A stretch of 64,000 bases of DNA from Halopelagius longus (GCF_900100875.1 NZ_FNKQ01000001.1:372001-436000); one strand, 5' to 3'. Shown: positions 8,649 to 17,605, counted from the first letter of the stretch. Numbers and translations are program-made. Notes: generated by a model not told the origin, from the sequence alone.

Positions 8649-9701
8649 ATGAGCGCACTGGAGGGCGATTGGCGCGCGGGGCTCGACGACGTCGATGCCG
8701 CCCTCATCGACGAGTACCAGAGCGGATTCCCGGTCGAACCGCGACCGTTTCGCGCGGTGGGCGAGGAACTCGGCGTCTCGGAGTCCGAGGTGGTCGAACG
8801 GGTGCGGCGACTGCGCGAGAAGAAGGTGTTCCGGCGGTTCGGCGCGGTGTTGAACCCGCCGGTCATCGGGAGTTCGACGCTCGCGGCCGTCAGCGCCCCC
8901 GAATCTCGGTTCGAGGAGGTGGCCGAGGTGATAAACGGCTACCGGCAGGTGAACCACAACTACCGCCGGGACCACGAGTGGAACATGTGGTTCGTCGTCA
9001 CCGCCGCCTCGCGGGACCGACGCGACGAGATTCTCGCCGAAATCGAGGAGCGAACCGGTTGTACGGTGCTGAACCTCCCGATGCTCACGGACTACTACAT
9101 CGACTTGGAGTTCCCCGTCGTGAATCGGGACCGCTTCGCCCGCGAGAGCCTCGAAGCGACGGACGTCTCCGCGACGCGCATCTCCGAGGAGGCGACCGGC
9201 GACCTCTCGACGCTGGAGGCGGACCTCTTGGTCGAGATTCAGGACGGCTTCCCCCTCTCGCCGACGCCGTACGCCGACGTGGCCGAGGCCGTGGAGGCCG
9301 ACGTGGACGACGTGGTGGCCGCGATAGCCCGCCTCCTCGACGACGGCTGTATCAAGCGAATCGGCTGCGTCGTCAACCACGTCGTCACCGGCTTCGATTC
9401 GAACTGCATGGTCGTCTGGGACGTGCCGGACGACGAACTCGACGCCCGCGGCGAGGCCGCCGGTCGGCTTCCGTACGTGACGCTCTGTTACCACCGGCCG
9501 CGCCGGGAGGAACTCGACTGGGACTACAACCTCTTTACGATGATTCACGGCCGCGAGGCCGAGGCGGTGGACGAGAAGATAGACGAACTCGCCGACGACC
9601 ACCTGCCGTTCGACCACGAACGCCTCTACTCGACGGAGACGTTGAAACAGACCGGCGCGCAGTACGAGGAACTGGTCGGGTCGGCCGAACGCGACGAGTG
9701 A
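8649..9701 (+). CDS. Fused siroheme decarboxylase (AhbA-AhbB-like), Lrp/AsnC fold
   Basis: A 350-residue protein made of two tandem Lrp/AsnC-like units, each with a winged helix and an alpha/beta domain. Unit 1 (about residues 14-160) carries the signature HNYRRDHEWNMWFVV near 103-117; unit 2 (about 188-340) carries CYHRPRREELDWDYNLFTMI near 280-299. These match the substrate-pocket motifs of AhbA/AhbB (NirD/L/G/H) siroheme decarboxylases, which convert siroheme to 12,18-didecarboxysiroheme in the archaeal haem route. In many organisms the two are separate subunits. ATG at 8649 is used because the 61 in-frame residues upstream are basic. The protein could be misread as a plain AsnC regulator. 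Confidence 0.82.
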   Translation: MSALEGDWRAGLDDVDAALIDEYQSGFPVEPRPFRAVGEELGVSESEVVERVRRLREKKVFRRFGAVLNPPVIGSSTLAAVSAPESRFEEVAEVINGYRQVNHNYRRDHEWNMWFVVTAASRDRRDEILAEIEERTGCTVLNLPMLTDYYIDLEFPVVNRDRFARESLEATDVSATRISEEATGDLSTLEADLLVEIQDGFPLSPTPYADVAEAVEADVDDVVAAIARLLDDGCIKRIGCVVNHVVTGFDSNCMVVWDVPDDELDARGEAAGRLPYVTLCYHRPRREELDWDYNLFTMIHGREAEAVDEKIDELADDHLPFDHERLYSTETLKQTGAQYEELVGSAERDE

Positions 9702-9713
9702 GCGAGCGCCCGT

Positions 9714-10490
9714 TCAGCGCGAAAAGGGGCCGACGCGGGCGAGCGTTCGCGCGGCCTGCACGACGCCCGTCTTCGCGAGCGACCCGCTCTTGATAGCGCC
9801 CAACTTCGCGTAGTAGCCGCTCTTCCGAAGCGCCGCGCCGCCGTAGTGGCGGGTGCTCGTCGGAATCGGCGTCCGCCGCCCCTCGACGCGCGTCGTCCCG
9901 TGGTAGATGGCGTCGAGGACGTCCTTTGCGGTCAGCGTCGCGCGGGTCACGTCGGGCACGTCTATCTCGGTGTACGCGCGGCCGACGTATCCGACCTTGT
10001 GCGCGTCGCTCCCGGCGACGCCGGGGTAGCCGTACTCGCGGGCGAATCGGCGCGCGCGGCGGTTCTTCCACCCCGTGAACAGCCACGAGTTGTACACCTC
10101 GATGGCGTCGGCGTCGGTCAACTGGCTCTTGCGGACGCCGTGGCGACTCCGCTGGAACGGGTGCGGGACGATGGCGACGCCGCCGTGGTCGCGAATCCAC
10201 TCGACGGTGTCGCCGAGGGGTTCGCGGCGCGGCGGCATCGATTCGACGCCGAGGGCGAGGAGGTGTCCGTCGGCCGTCGATACCTCCACCCCGGGGATGC
10301 CGACGAGTCCGTACATCGGGGCGAGTTCTGCGGCTCGAATCGACTCGTGGATGACGTCGTGGTCCGTGATGACGACGGCGTCAAGTCCGATTTCTGCCGC
10401 TTGTTCGAGAATCAACTCCACCGGGTCCGAGCCGTCGTACGACGCCTCCGAGTGAACGTGTGGGTCGATTCGAACGGTGAGGGCAGACAC
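9714..10490 (-). CDS. PHP-domain metal-dependent phosphoesterase
   Basis: A 258-residue PHP-family protein. Metal-binding motifs are in the expected order: DPHVHSEASYDG (His-x-His), VVITDHDVI, IPGVEVST, GGVAIVPHPFQ and GVAGSDAHK. The family hydrolyses phosphoester bonds (small nucleotides, histidinol phosphate or polymerase-linked substrates); this one is of the stand-alone YciV/TrpH type with unknown substrate. It converges on the siroheme decarboxylase gene with a 12-bp gap. Full length, no signal peptide. Confidence 0.88.
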   Translation of the reverse strand: MSALTVRIDPHVHSEASYDGSDPVELILEQAAEIGLDAVVITDHDVIHESIRAAELAPMYGLVGIPGVEVSTADGHLLALGVESMPPRREPLGDTVEWIRDHGGVAIVPHPFQRSRHGVRKSQLTDADAIEVYNSWLFTGWKNRRARRFAREYGYPGVAGSDAHKVGYVGRAYTEIDVPDVTRATLTAKDVLDAIYHGTTRVEGRRTPIPTSTRHYGGAALRKSGYYAKLGAIKSGSLAKTGVVQAARTLARVGPFSR

Positions 10491-10706
10491 GAGAGACCGT
10501 TCGCTCTCCTACAATAAAAGCTATCGGCAGACGGGTGTCATCTCGTCGCACGCCGCTGCTACCTCCCGAGAACGCCTCTCAGGTTGTATCGAACGCCGTC
10601 GCCGAGTGGCCGCCGCGACCCCTTCCTCCGACGCCCGACGTATCACAGACACTACGTATACTCGCTTCAGCGAACGCTTACGGTGCGTGCTGTGGTTGCT
10701 CGTAAC

Positions 10707-12467
10707 ATGGCTTCCGAATCGCGGGGCGACTTCGTACGCGCGTGCGCCCTCGACGAACTGAAGGAGGAAGGTCGAACGCTCGTCACCGGAGAAGGGACGC
10801 CGCTGGCCGTCTTCTACCACGAGGACGAGGTGTTCGCGACGGACAACCGGTGTCCGCACATGGGCTTTCCGCTGACCGACGGCAGCGTCGAAGACGGCGT
10901 CCTCACCTGCCACTGGCACCACGCCCGCTTCGAACTCTCCTGCGGCGACACCTTCGACCCGTGGGCGGACGACGTGCGGACGTACCCCGTCGAGGTGCGC
11001 GACGGCGACGTGTACGTGAATCCGGACCCCGAACGCGACGAGTCGCCCGCAGAGCGGTGGGCGGCGCGCCTGGAGGACGGCCTCGAACGGAACCTCCGAC
11101 TCGTCGTCGCCAAATCGGTACTCGGACTCGCGGACGCGGGCGTCCCGTCCGCGGAGGTGGTCGAGACGGGCGTCCGGTTCGGCGCGCGGTACAGAGAGGC
11201 GGGGTGGGGGCCGGGGCTGACCGTCCTCACCGCGATGGCGAACGTCCGCCCGCACCTCGGCGAGGAGGACCGAACGCGCGCGCTGTATCAGGGGCTCGCG
11301 GAGGTGGCGAACGACTGCGCGGACGAACCGCCGCGGTTCGACCAGGAGGCGTTCGGCGCGCGCGACGTGTCGTACGACCGGCTGAAGTCGTGGTTCCGCG
11401 AGAACGTCGAGGTGCGCGACGCCGACGGCGCGGAACGCGTCCTCCGGACGGCGATAGCGAACGACTGCTCGGACGCGCGCGTGGCCGAGATGCTGGCCGC
11501 GGCGGCCACCGACCACCGCTACCTGAACGCCGGGCACACGCTGGACTTCGTGAACAAGGCGTTCGAGGCCCTCGATACGGTCGGGTGGGACCACGCGGAG
11601 GCGGTCCTCCCGACGCTGGTTCGGGGGTTGGCGACGGCGGCCCGCGCCGAGGAGCAGTCCTCGTGGCGGCAACCCGTTGACCTCGCGTCGATGCTCGAGG
11701 AGACGTTCGACGAGTTGGACGAACTCGTCGCGGCGGGCGAGTCGAAGTCGTGGACCGCCCCCGAGGAGTTCACCGAGACGCTCCTCGCGGACGACCCCGA
11801 GACGGTGTACTCGGCGCTCACGACGGCGATAGCCGAGGGCGCGACGGTGGCGGAACTCGCGAGCGAAGTCGCCTACGCCGCCGGGACGCGCGTCGCCCGG
11901 TTCGGCACCGTCAACGAGTTCTCCGATTGGAACACCGTCCACCACACGTTCACCTACGCCAACGCCGTCCACCGGTTGGCGCGGCGGACGGGGGCGACGG
12001 AACTCTACCGCGGCGTGTTCGACGCGGCGACGAACGTCTACCTCGACCGCTTCCTGAACACGCCGCCCGCGCCGATTCCGGACCGCCCCGACGGAGACGC
12101 AGACGAGGGGACCGAGGCGCACCTCGACGGACTCCTCGCCGCGTTCGACGCCGAGGGGCGGGTGGACGCCGCGGGACGGCACGCCGCGCAGTTCTTCGAC
12201 CGCGGCGGCGACCCGGCGCGACTCCGCGAACGACTCGGGCGGGGACTCCTCCGCGAAGACGCCGGATTCCACACGTTCCAAGCGCTCGAAGCCGGATTCT
12301 CGCAGATAGACGTTCGGGACGACCCCGAGGAGATTCGGACGCTGTTCGTCGCCGTCGCGCGGTACCTCGCCGCTCACTTCCCGACGCGGCGCGAACGGGA
12401 GCAGACGTTCACCATCGCCGCGCGCCTCCACCGCGGGGAGACGATTCACGAGGCAGGGGGCGACTGA
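10707..12467 (+). CDS. Rieske 2Fe-2S protein with a long helical C-terminal region
   Basis: A 586-residue protein. Residues about 8-105 form a Rieske domain: NRCPHMGFPL (Cys49, His51) and LTCHWHHARFEL (Cys68, His71) give the Cys-His/Cys-His ligands of the 2Fe-2S cluster. The spacing is that of soluble ferredoxin-type Rieske proteins, and there is no membrane anchor. The remaining 480 residues are acidic and helical with no motif I can name; a His-rich patch NTVHHTFTYANAVHRL lies near residue 415. It may be an oxygenase-like or scaffold region. ATG at 10707 has a TATA-like cttacg about 27 bases ahead; the longer frame upstream is basic. Confidence 0.8.
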   Translation: MASESRGDFVRACALDELKEEGRTLVTGEGTPLAVFYHEDEVFATDNRCPHMGFPLTDGSVEDGVLTCHWHHARFELSCGDTFDPWADDVRTYPVEVRDGDVYVNPDPERDESPAERWAARLEDGLERNLRLVVAKSVLGLADAGVPSAEVVETGVRFGARYREAGWGPGLTVLTAMANVRPHLGEEDRTRALYQGLAEVANDCADEPPRFDQEAFGARDVSYDRLKSWFRENVEVRDADGAERVLRTAIANDCSDARVAEMLAAAATDHRYLNAGHTLDFVNKAFEALDTVGWDHAEAVLPTLVRGLATAARAEEQSSWRQPVDLASMLEETFDELDELVAAGESKSWTAPEEFTETLLADDPETVYSALTTAIAEGATVAELASEVAYAAGTRVARFGTVNEFSDWNTVHHTFTYANAVHRLARRTGATELYRGVFDAATNVYLDRFLNTPPAPIPDRPDGDADEGTEAHLDGLLAAFDAEGRVDAAGRHAAQFFDRGGDPARLRERLGRGLLREDAGFHTFQALEAGFSQIDVRDDPEEIRTLFVAVARYLAAHFPTRREREQTFTIAARLHRGETIHEAGGD

Positions 12468-12482
12468 CCGCGGCGGCGCGTC

Positions 12483-13526
12483 TCAGACGCCGTCGGCGAT
12501 TCGCTCGCCCGCGTCGTACCCGTTCCAGAGGGCGCGGTGGACGCGCCCCTCGCCGGCCACCCAGTCGCCGGCGAAGTAGAGGCCGGCGTCCTCCGTCGAG
12601 CGAACCGCGTCCTCGTCTACGCCCTCGTCGGGAAGCGCCAGTCGCCACCCTTGGTCGTCCGTCCAGTCGGGGGCGCGGTACCGGTCGTCGCCGAGGAGTT
12701 CGGCCACGAGTCCGGCCGCGGCGGGCGCTACCTCCTCGACCGGTTCGGCGTATCGCTCCGCGGACCACTCGGGACTCATCTGCGCGACGAACAGGCTCTC
12801 GCCCTCCGGGACGTGGCCCGCTTTGCACTCCTCGCGGGAGAGCCACCCTATCTCGTGGTCCTTGTCCGCGTTCACGAGGCCGTACCACGGGAACTCCTCG
12901 CGGAACGGGTAGTGGAGGACGACGGTCTCGATGGTCCGGTACGGGACCGAATCGACCGCCCGCCGCACGTCGTCCAACCGGTCGTCGTCCCAGTGGGTCA
13001 TATCGAGGAGCGCGGCGGTCTGCGGCGCGGGCGGCGTCAGGAGGATGGCGTCGAACGGGCCGAACTCCCCGCCCTCGACGCACGAGAACGTCCACCCCTC
13101 GCCCTCGCGCGCGACGGTTTCGACACGCGTTCGCGTCCGCACCTCGGCGTCGGTTCGGTCGAGGAGGCGCTTCCCGAGTTGCGTGATTCCCTCCGTCCAC
13201 GTCCACTTCTCGGGGGCGTTCTCCGCCTCGTCGCCCTCCGAAACCTCCCCGTCGGCGTCGAACGTCCACACGGGGTCCTCGATGTCGACGAGACCCTCCG
13301 CTCCGAGTTCGGGAATCAGCGCCCCCGTCCGCCCGTCGGCGTTCTTCACGTAGTTCGCGCCGTGGTCGTAGCGGCACCCGCGCCGTCGCCGCGTCGCGGC
13401 CCGCCCGCCGACGCCGCCGCTTTTCTCCAGTATCGTCACCTCGGCGTCGGCGTCCGCCGTCGCGAGGGCGTACGCGGCCCCGACGCCCGCCGCCCCCGCA
13501 CCGACGATACCGACGCGTCGCGTCAC
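12483..13526 (-). CDS. FAD-dependent oxidoreductase, renalase-like
   Basis: A 347-residue flavoprotein with an N-terminal Rossmann FAD motif RRVGIVGAGAAGVGAAYALA, the EKSGGVGGRAATRR ribose/flavin segment and the ANYVKNADGR region seen in renalase-type amine oxidases. The C-terminal GLYFAGDWVAGEGRVHRALWNG is the second FAD-contact motif. The substrate is unknown; renalases oxidise isomeric NAD(P)H, related proteins oxidise amines. There is no ATG: the GTG at 13526 is chosen, with a GTG nine bases upstream as the alternative. It converges on the Rieske gene with a 15-bp gap, so a redox link is possible but not shown. Confidence 0.8.
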   Translation of the reverse strand: MTRRVGIVGAGAAGVGAAYALATADADAEVTILEKSGGVGGRAATRRRRGCRYDHGANYVKNADGRTGALIPELGAEGLVDIEDPVWTFDADGEVSEGDEAENAPEKWTWTEGITQLGKRLLDRTDAEVRTRTRVETVAREGEGWTFSCVEGGEFGPFDAILLTPPAPQTAALLDMTHWDDDRLDDVRRAVDSVPYRTIETVVLHYPFREEFPWYGLVNADKDHEIGWLSREECKAGHVPEGESLFVAQMSPEWSAERYAEPVEEVAPAAAGLVAELLGDDRYRAPDWTDDQGWRLALPDEGVDEDAVRSTEDAGLYFAGDWVAGEGRVHRALWNGYDAGERIADGV

Positions 13527-13693
13527 GTCTCGCACCCGCCGTCTCGCGGCGCGATTCGGTCGATATCACGGCCCGTCGTCCCGCAGTGGCTCGATCTCCT
13601 CGGGCGTCGCATGGACGGCCGTAGGGGCGCACCCCGCATTACGGTTCGGGACGAACCCCGAACCTCAAACCCCTGCGGTCCGCCCGAGGAGGT

Positions 13694-14503
13694 ATGGACG
13701 ACGAACCGGCGATTCCGACGCTCGGAGAGGCGGACGTGCCCGCACTCGGACTGGGGACGATGGGTCTCGACACGCCCTCGGAGGCGGAGGCGGTGACGGC
13801 GGCGTTGGAGATGGGCTACCGCCACGTCGACACCGCACAGATTTACGACAACGAGTCCGTCGTCGGCGACGCGATAGCGGCGGCCGACGTTCCGCGCGAC
13901 GAGGTGTTTCTCGCCACGAAGGTGTGGGCGGACAACCTCGGGTACGACGACGTGCTATCGAGCACGCGCGAGAGTATGGACCGACTCGGCGTGGACTCCC
14001 TCGACCTGTTGTACGTCCACCGCCCCATCGACGCCTACGACCCCGAAGAGACGTTCGCGGCGTTCGACCGCCTCCGCGAGGAGGGCCTGATTCGCCGCGT
14101 CGGCGTGAGCAACTTCAGCGTCGCGGAGTTGGCGACGGCGCGGGACCACCTCGATTCGCCGATAGCGGCCCACCAGACGGAGTACCACCCGCTTTTCGCC
14201 CGTCCGGAACTCCTCGAAGACGCGCGGGAACACGGCACCGTCCCGGTGGCGTACTCGCCGATGGCGGGCGGGGCGGTGACCCGGGTCGAGGAAGTCGTCG
14301 CGGTGGCCGAGAAACACGAGACGACGCCGCAGGCGGTCAGTCTCGCGTGGTTGCGGGCGAAAGGGATGGCGGTCATCCCGAAGTCGAGTTCGGCGGACCA
14401 CCTCCGCGCGAACCTCGATGCGGTGACGTCTCTGACCCTCGACGAGGAGGACGTGGCGCGAATCGACGGCGTCGAACGCGAGGTGGAACTGTACCCCGAG
14501 TGA
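13694..14503 (+). CDS. Aldo/keto reductase, 2,5-diketogluconate-reductase-like
   Basis: A 269-residue TIM-barrel NADPH-dependent reductase. Family signatures: GYRHVDTAQIYDNESVVGDA (catalytic Asp and Tyr), ATKVW (Lys), LLYVHRPID (His), VGVSNFSVAEL and VIPKSSSADHLRANLD (NADPH phosphate binding). It belongs to the short AKR branch, like the gene ending at 38757. A strong ribosome site gaggaggt lies immediately before the ATG. It stands alone between a divergent flavoprotein and the RAD55-like gene. Confidence 0.92.
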   Translation: MDDEPAIPTLGEADVPALGLGTMGLDTPSEAEAVTAALEMGYRHVDTAQIYDNESVVGDAIAAADVPRDEVFLATKVWADNLGYDDVLSSTRESMDRLGVDSLDLLYVHRPIDAYDPEETFAAFDRLREEGLIRRVGVSNFSVAELATARDHLDSPIAAHQTEYHPLFARPELLEDAREHGTVPVAYSPMAGGAVTRVEEVVAVAEKHETTPQAVSLAWLRAKGMAVIPKSSSADHLRANLDAVTSLTLDEEDVARIDGVEREVELYPE

Positions 14504-14530
14504 CCGGTTCGGCCTCCTCGTCCCCGGAAT

Positions 14531-14540
14531 TGTTATAACC
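14531..14540 (+). promoter_or_regulatory. TATA box for the RAD55-like ATPase gene
   Basis: tgttataacc is centred about 27 bases before the ATG at 14562, the expected position for a leaderless haloarchaeal transcript beginning at the start codon. This is one of the clearest promoters in the window. Confidence 0.65.
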
Positions 14541-14561
14541 CAGTCTTCGGAGAGTACCCCT

Positions 14562-15266
14562 ATGCGGATTCCGAGTGGGGTTAGCGGGTTCGACCATCTC
14601 ATCGAAGGTGGGTTCCTCCCCCAACGACTCTACGTATTGTCAGGTCCGCCGGGAAGTGGCAAGACCACGTTCACGGCGCAGTTCATCGCGGAGGGACTTC
14701 GTAACGGCGAGAACTGCATGTACATCACGATGCACGAGACGAAAGAGGAACTCGTAAACGACATGTCGGGGTACGACTTCGGCTTCGAGACCCTCACGTC
14801 GTCCGAGCAGTTCCGATTCATCAACCTCGTGAGCCAGAAGGGCAAGCACCTGCTGAACCAGTTCTCGCAGGGGAACAACCCATCCAGCGTGCAGAGTCTC
14901 ACGGACAAGATCGTCGCGTTCGTCAACTCGCGGCAGGTGGACCGCCTCGTCGTCGACTCGACGATGCTGCTCCGCCTGTTCTTCGCGGGCGGCGACGAGG
15001 AGATGACGCGCTTTCTCACCGCGTTGAAGCAGGGCGAAGCGACGACGCTCCTCATCTCCGAGATGACCGACCCGAGTTCGTACTCCGACGAGCACTATCT
15101 CGCACACGGCGTCATCTTCTTCCACAACTACCTCGAAGCGACGGGGATGACGCGCGGGATACAGGTGGTGAAGATGCGCGGGACGGACATCGACTGCGAC
15201 ATCCGGTCGCTCGAGTTCTCCGACGACGGATTGGTGGTAGACCCGGCAAAGCGCGTGGACCTGTAG
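14562..15266 (+). CDS. RAD55/KaiC-family ATPase, single domain
   Basis: A 234-residue RecA-fold ATPase. MRIPSGVSGFDHLIEGGFLP is the classic KaiC/RadA entry, SGPPGSGKTTF (about residues 27-37) the Walker A loop, and VDRLVVDSTML the Walker B strand. It has one KaiC-like domain, no DNA-repair helix-hairpin-helix domain and no C-terminal helix-turn-helix. In haloarchaea such short RAD55 proteins are often annotated as signal-transduction ATPases (HTR-like); the exact role is unknown. A small gene begins three bases after its stop, so the two are almost certainly co-transcribed. Confidence 0.85.
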   Translation: MRIPSGVSGFDHLIEGGFLPQRLYVLSGPPGSGKTTFTAQFIAEGLRNGENCMYITMHETKEELVNDMSGYDFGFETLTSSEQFRFINLVSQKGKHLLNQFSQGNNPSSVQSLTDKIVAFVNSRQVDRLVVDSTMLLRLFFAGGDEEMTRFLTALKQGEATTLLISEMTDPSSYSDEHYLAHGVIFFHNYLEATGMTRGIQVVKMRGTDIDCDIRSLEFSDDGLVVDPAKRVDL

Positions 15267-15269
15267 GCC

Positions 15270-15677
15270 ATGTACGACAAGGTATTCGATACCGACTGGC
15301 AGACGCTCGAAGCCGAGGACGCGCTTCGGCGGATGTACGCCCTCGGTATCGCCAGCGAACTCGGCCACGAGTTCCCCGAGGAACGGACGCGCATCCGACG
15401 CCTCACCAGCACGGCGTACCAGCGGAGCGTCCTCGACCTCGCCTACAACGAGGGCCGCAGGCAGGTCCAAGACGTCCGCGCCGACTTCGACGCCGACGCC
15501 GACCTCTGGGAGGCCCTCATCGACGAGGACGGGTCGCCGAAGGCGCCGCCGACGCTCGACGTGGACCGGACGCCCGTGGGCCTGCCGAAGGCGGTTTCTC
15601 GGGCGTCGATGCTCGAACTCGGCGTGGACGAACTGGAGATGCTGCGCCTCCCGTCGTTGCTTCGACGCGACGAGTAG
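15270..15677 (+). CDS. Conserved-type haloarchaeal protein, partner of the RAD55-like ATPase
   Basis: A 135-residue acidic helical protein that I do not recognise. Notable stretches are DALRRMYALGIASELGHEFP and STAYQRSVLDLAYNEGRRQV, both amphipathic helices, and a C-terminal LGVDELEMLRLPSLLRRDE. No membrane segment or metal motif. It starts three bases after the ATPase stop; this near overlap suggests a subunit, regulator or substrate adaptor of that ATPase (inference from position only). Confidence 0.7.
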   Translation: MYDKVFDTDWQTLEAEDALRRMYALGIASELGHEFPEERTRIRRLTSTAYQRSVLDLAYNEGRRQVQDVRADFDADADLWEALIDEDGSPKAPPTLDVDRTPVGLPKAVSRASMLELGVDELEMLRLPSLLRRDE

Positions 15678-15717
15678 CGCGGAAAGCCGTTTTCCGTCCG
15701 CGGCGCGTACCGAAGGT

Positions 15718-16128
15718 ATGAGCGAACGAGCGACGGAGGACGTGCCGGACTCCGAAGACGAGTGGCGCGAGCGATTGACCGACGAGGAGTACGAGATTCT
15801 GCGAGAGCGAGGTACCGAACCGCGATTCAGCGGCGAGCATCTGAACCGCGACGAGGAGGGCCGCTACCTCTGTGCGGGGTGCGGTGCGGAACTGTTCGAC
15901 TCCGAGACGAAGTACGACTCCGGCTGTGGGTGGCCGGCGTTCTTCGCCGCGAACGACGACAACGTCGAGACGGAGACGGACACCCGCCACGGGATGCGCC
16001 GCATCGAAGTGCTGTGTAAGAACTGCGGCGGCCACCTCGGCCACGTCTTCGACGACGGCCCCGACCCGACGGGCAAGCGCTACTGCATCAACTCCGTCGC
16101 CATCGACTTCGAGAGCGACGAGAACTGA
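15718..16128 (+). CDS. msrB: Peptide-methionine (R)-S-oxide reductase MsrB
   Basis: A 136-residue MsrB that reduces the R-epimer of methionine sulfoxide in proteins. Zinc-binding pairs CAGC and CKNC are present, as are SGCGWPAFFAAN and the catalytic RYCINSVAIDF, whose Cys is the nucleophile. The resolving Cys would be the Cys of SGCGW. Acidic N-terminus of about 30 residues, cytoplasmic. Full length for the family. It is the most explicit oxidative-damage repair gene in the window. Confidence 0.95.
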   Translation: MSERATEDVPDSEDEWRERLTDEEYEILRERGTEPRFSGEHLNRDEEGRYLCAGCGAELFDSETKYDSGCGWPAFFAANDDNVETETDTRHGMRRIEVLCKNCGGHLGHVFDDGPDPTGKRYCINSVAIDFESDEN

Positions 16129-16178
16129 GGCGGCCCGCGGCGACGGCGACGCCGAGACCGACCGACGCCGCTACCCGG

Positions 16179-16616
16179 TCACTCCTCGTCGCCGTTGAGG
16201 TTCGCCGTCAGGACGGGGACGCTCGACCCGGCGACGACTTTCTGGGAGACGCTCCCGATGAGGTTCTTCGTGTAGTCGCCGCGGCGCGTCCCCATCGTAA
16301 TCAGGTCGGCGTCTATCTCGTCGGCGTACGCGAGAATCTCGTCGGCGGGGTCGCCCTTTCTGACGGCCTCGGTCACGGCGACGCCCGCCTCCGAGAGGCC
16401 GGTTGCCGCACGGTCGGTCGCGGTTTCGGCCTCGCCTTCGAGTTCGGCGAGAACGTCCTCCTGCATCTCCTCTTGGAGCGTCAGGAAGGCCCGGTCGTCG
16501 ACGACGTAGAGCACGTGTACCTCCGCGTCTCGGCGCTCCGCGACGTCGGCGGCGATTTCGACGACCGTCTGCATCGAGTCGGTGCCGTCCGTGGGCAACA
16601 GGATTCGCTGGAACAT
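16179..16616 (-). CDS. Universal stress protein, UspA family
   Basis: A 145-residue UspA-fold protein. MFQRILLPTDGTDSMQTVVE is the usual first strand and helix. The C-terminal GTRRGDYTKNLIGSVSQKVV and SSVPVLTA correspond to the nucleotide-binding loop G-x2-G-x9-G-S, so ATP binding is plausible. ATG at 16616 is preferred over one 21 bases upstream because the first beta strand starts here. Function is general stress survival; the partner is unknown. It converges on msrB. Confidence 0.9.
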   Translation of the reverse strand: MFQRILLPTDGTDSMQTVVEIAADVAERRDAEVHVLYVVDDRAFLTLQEEMQEDVLAELEGEAETATDRAATGLSEAGVAVTEAVRKGDPADEILAYADEIDADLITMGTRRGDYTKNLIGSVSQKVVAGSSVPVLTANLNGDEE

Positions 16617-16748
16617 ACCTCTCTCGGGCGTTTGCACCCGGCACGCCTATATCCTCGCTTCCGTTCTCGCTCGGAGAGAACCGCCGCCGGAAACGGGCCC
16701 CGACGCGGCGGAAGGTACAGGTAGCGCCCGTCCGATGCTTCGGGGAGA

Positions 16749-17540
16749 ATGAACGCCGCGGAGTTTTTCGTCTCTCTCGTCGGAACGGACCCCTTGCTGC
16801 TCGGACTGGCGGCGGGCGTCTTCATCGCCCTCTGTAACACCGCGGGCGCACTCGCCATCGTCGTCTACCCGAACCCCAGCGAACGGACGTTGGACGCCGC
16901 GCTCGGGTTCGCCGCGGGCGTCATGCTCTCTGCGAGTTTCACGAGCCTCCTGCTTCCGGGCATCGAACTCGGCGGGCCGTTCCCGGTGTTCGTCGGGTTC
17001 GCACTCGGCGTCGTCCTCCTCGACAGGGCCGACGAGTGGGTGCCGAACGTCCAACAGGTCGTCACCGGCCGTCGGGTCGACCCCTCCGACGGTCGGATGG
17101 AGTCCGTCGTCCTCTTCATCGTCGCCATCACCCTCCACAACATGCCCGAGGGACTCGCCGTCGGCGTCGGGTTCGGGTCGGGCGACATCGGCAACGCCGT
17201 CGCCCTGATGCTCGCCATCGGCGCGCAGAACGTCCCCGAGGGACTCGCCGTCTCTCTGGCCGCCCGGAGCGCCGGCCTCGGATCGTACTTCTACGCCGCC
17301 GTTGCGGGCGTGCGCGCCGGCCTCGTCGAGATTCCGCTGGCCGTCGCCGGGGCCGTCGCCGCGGCGTTCGTCGCGCCGATAGTTCCCTACGCGATGGGCT
17401 TCGCCGCCGGCGGGATGCTGTTCGTCATCAGCCACGAGATAGTCCCGGAGACCCACGCGCGCGGGCACGAACACGTCGCCACCGCGGGGATGATGCTCGG
17501 CGTCGCCGTGATGCTCTACCTCGACGTGACGCTCGCGTGA
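16749..17540 (+). CDS. ZIP-family divalent metal transporter
   Basis: A 263-residue integral membrane protein with about eight hydrophobic helices. The two metal-site motifs of ZIP transporters are clear: ITLHNMPEGLAVGVGFG in helix 4 and IGAQNVPEGLAVSLAAR in helix 5. A later ISHEIVPETHARGHEH supplies more His/Glu ligands. It imports Zn or a related divalent metal into the cytoplasm. ATG at 16749 follows ggggaga. Likely monocistronic, followed on the same strand by an epimerase gene after 65 bases. Confidence 0.92.
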   Translation: MNAAEFFVSLVGTDPLLLGLAAGVFIALCNTAGALAIVVYPNPSERTLDAALGFAAGVMLSASFTSLLLPGIELGGPFPVFVGFALGVVLLDRADEWVPNVQQVVTGRRVDPSDGRMESVVLFIVAITLHNMPEGLAVGVGFGSGDIGNAVALMLAIGAQNVPEGLAVSLAARSAGLGSYFYAAVAGVRAGLVEIPLAVAGAVAAAFVAPIVPYAMGFAAGGMLFVISHEIVPETHARGHEHVATAGMMLGVAVMLYLDVTLA

Positions 17541-17605
17541 CGGTCGGGTCGGGGGACGCGACGCCGGACGCCGAGGTTTTTACGCCCGGCGGACGCCTCG
17601 AAGCC

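Noticed and set aside
7320-9617. A 765-codon minus-strand open frame across the TrpD2-like and siroheme decarboxylase genes
   Set aside because: It is out of frame with both well-supported genes and has strongly basic, low-complexity sequence.
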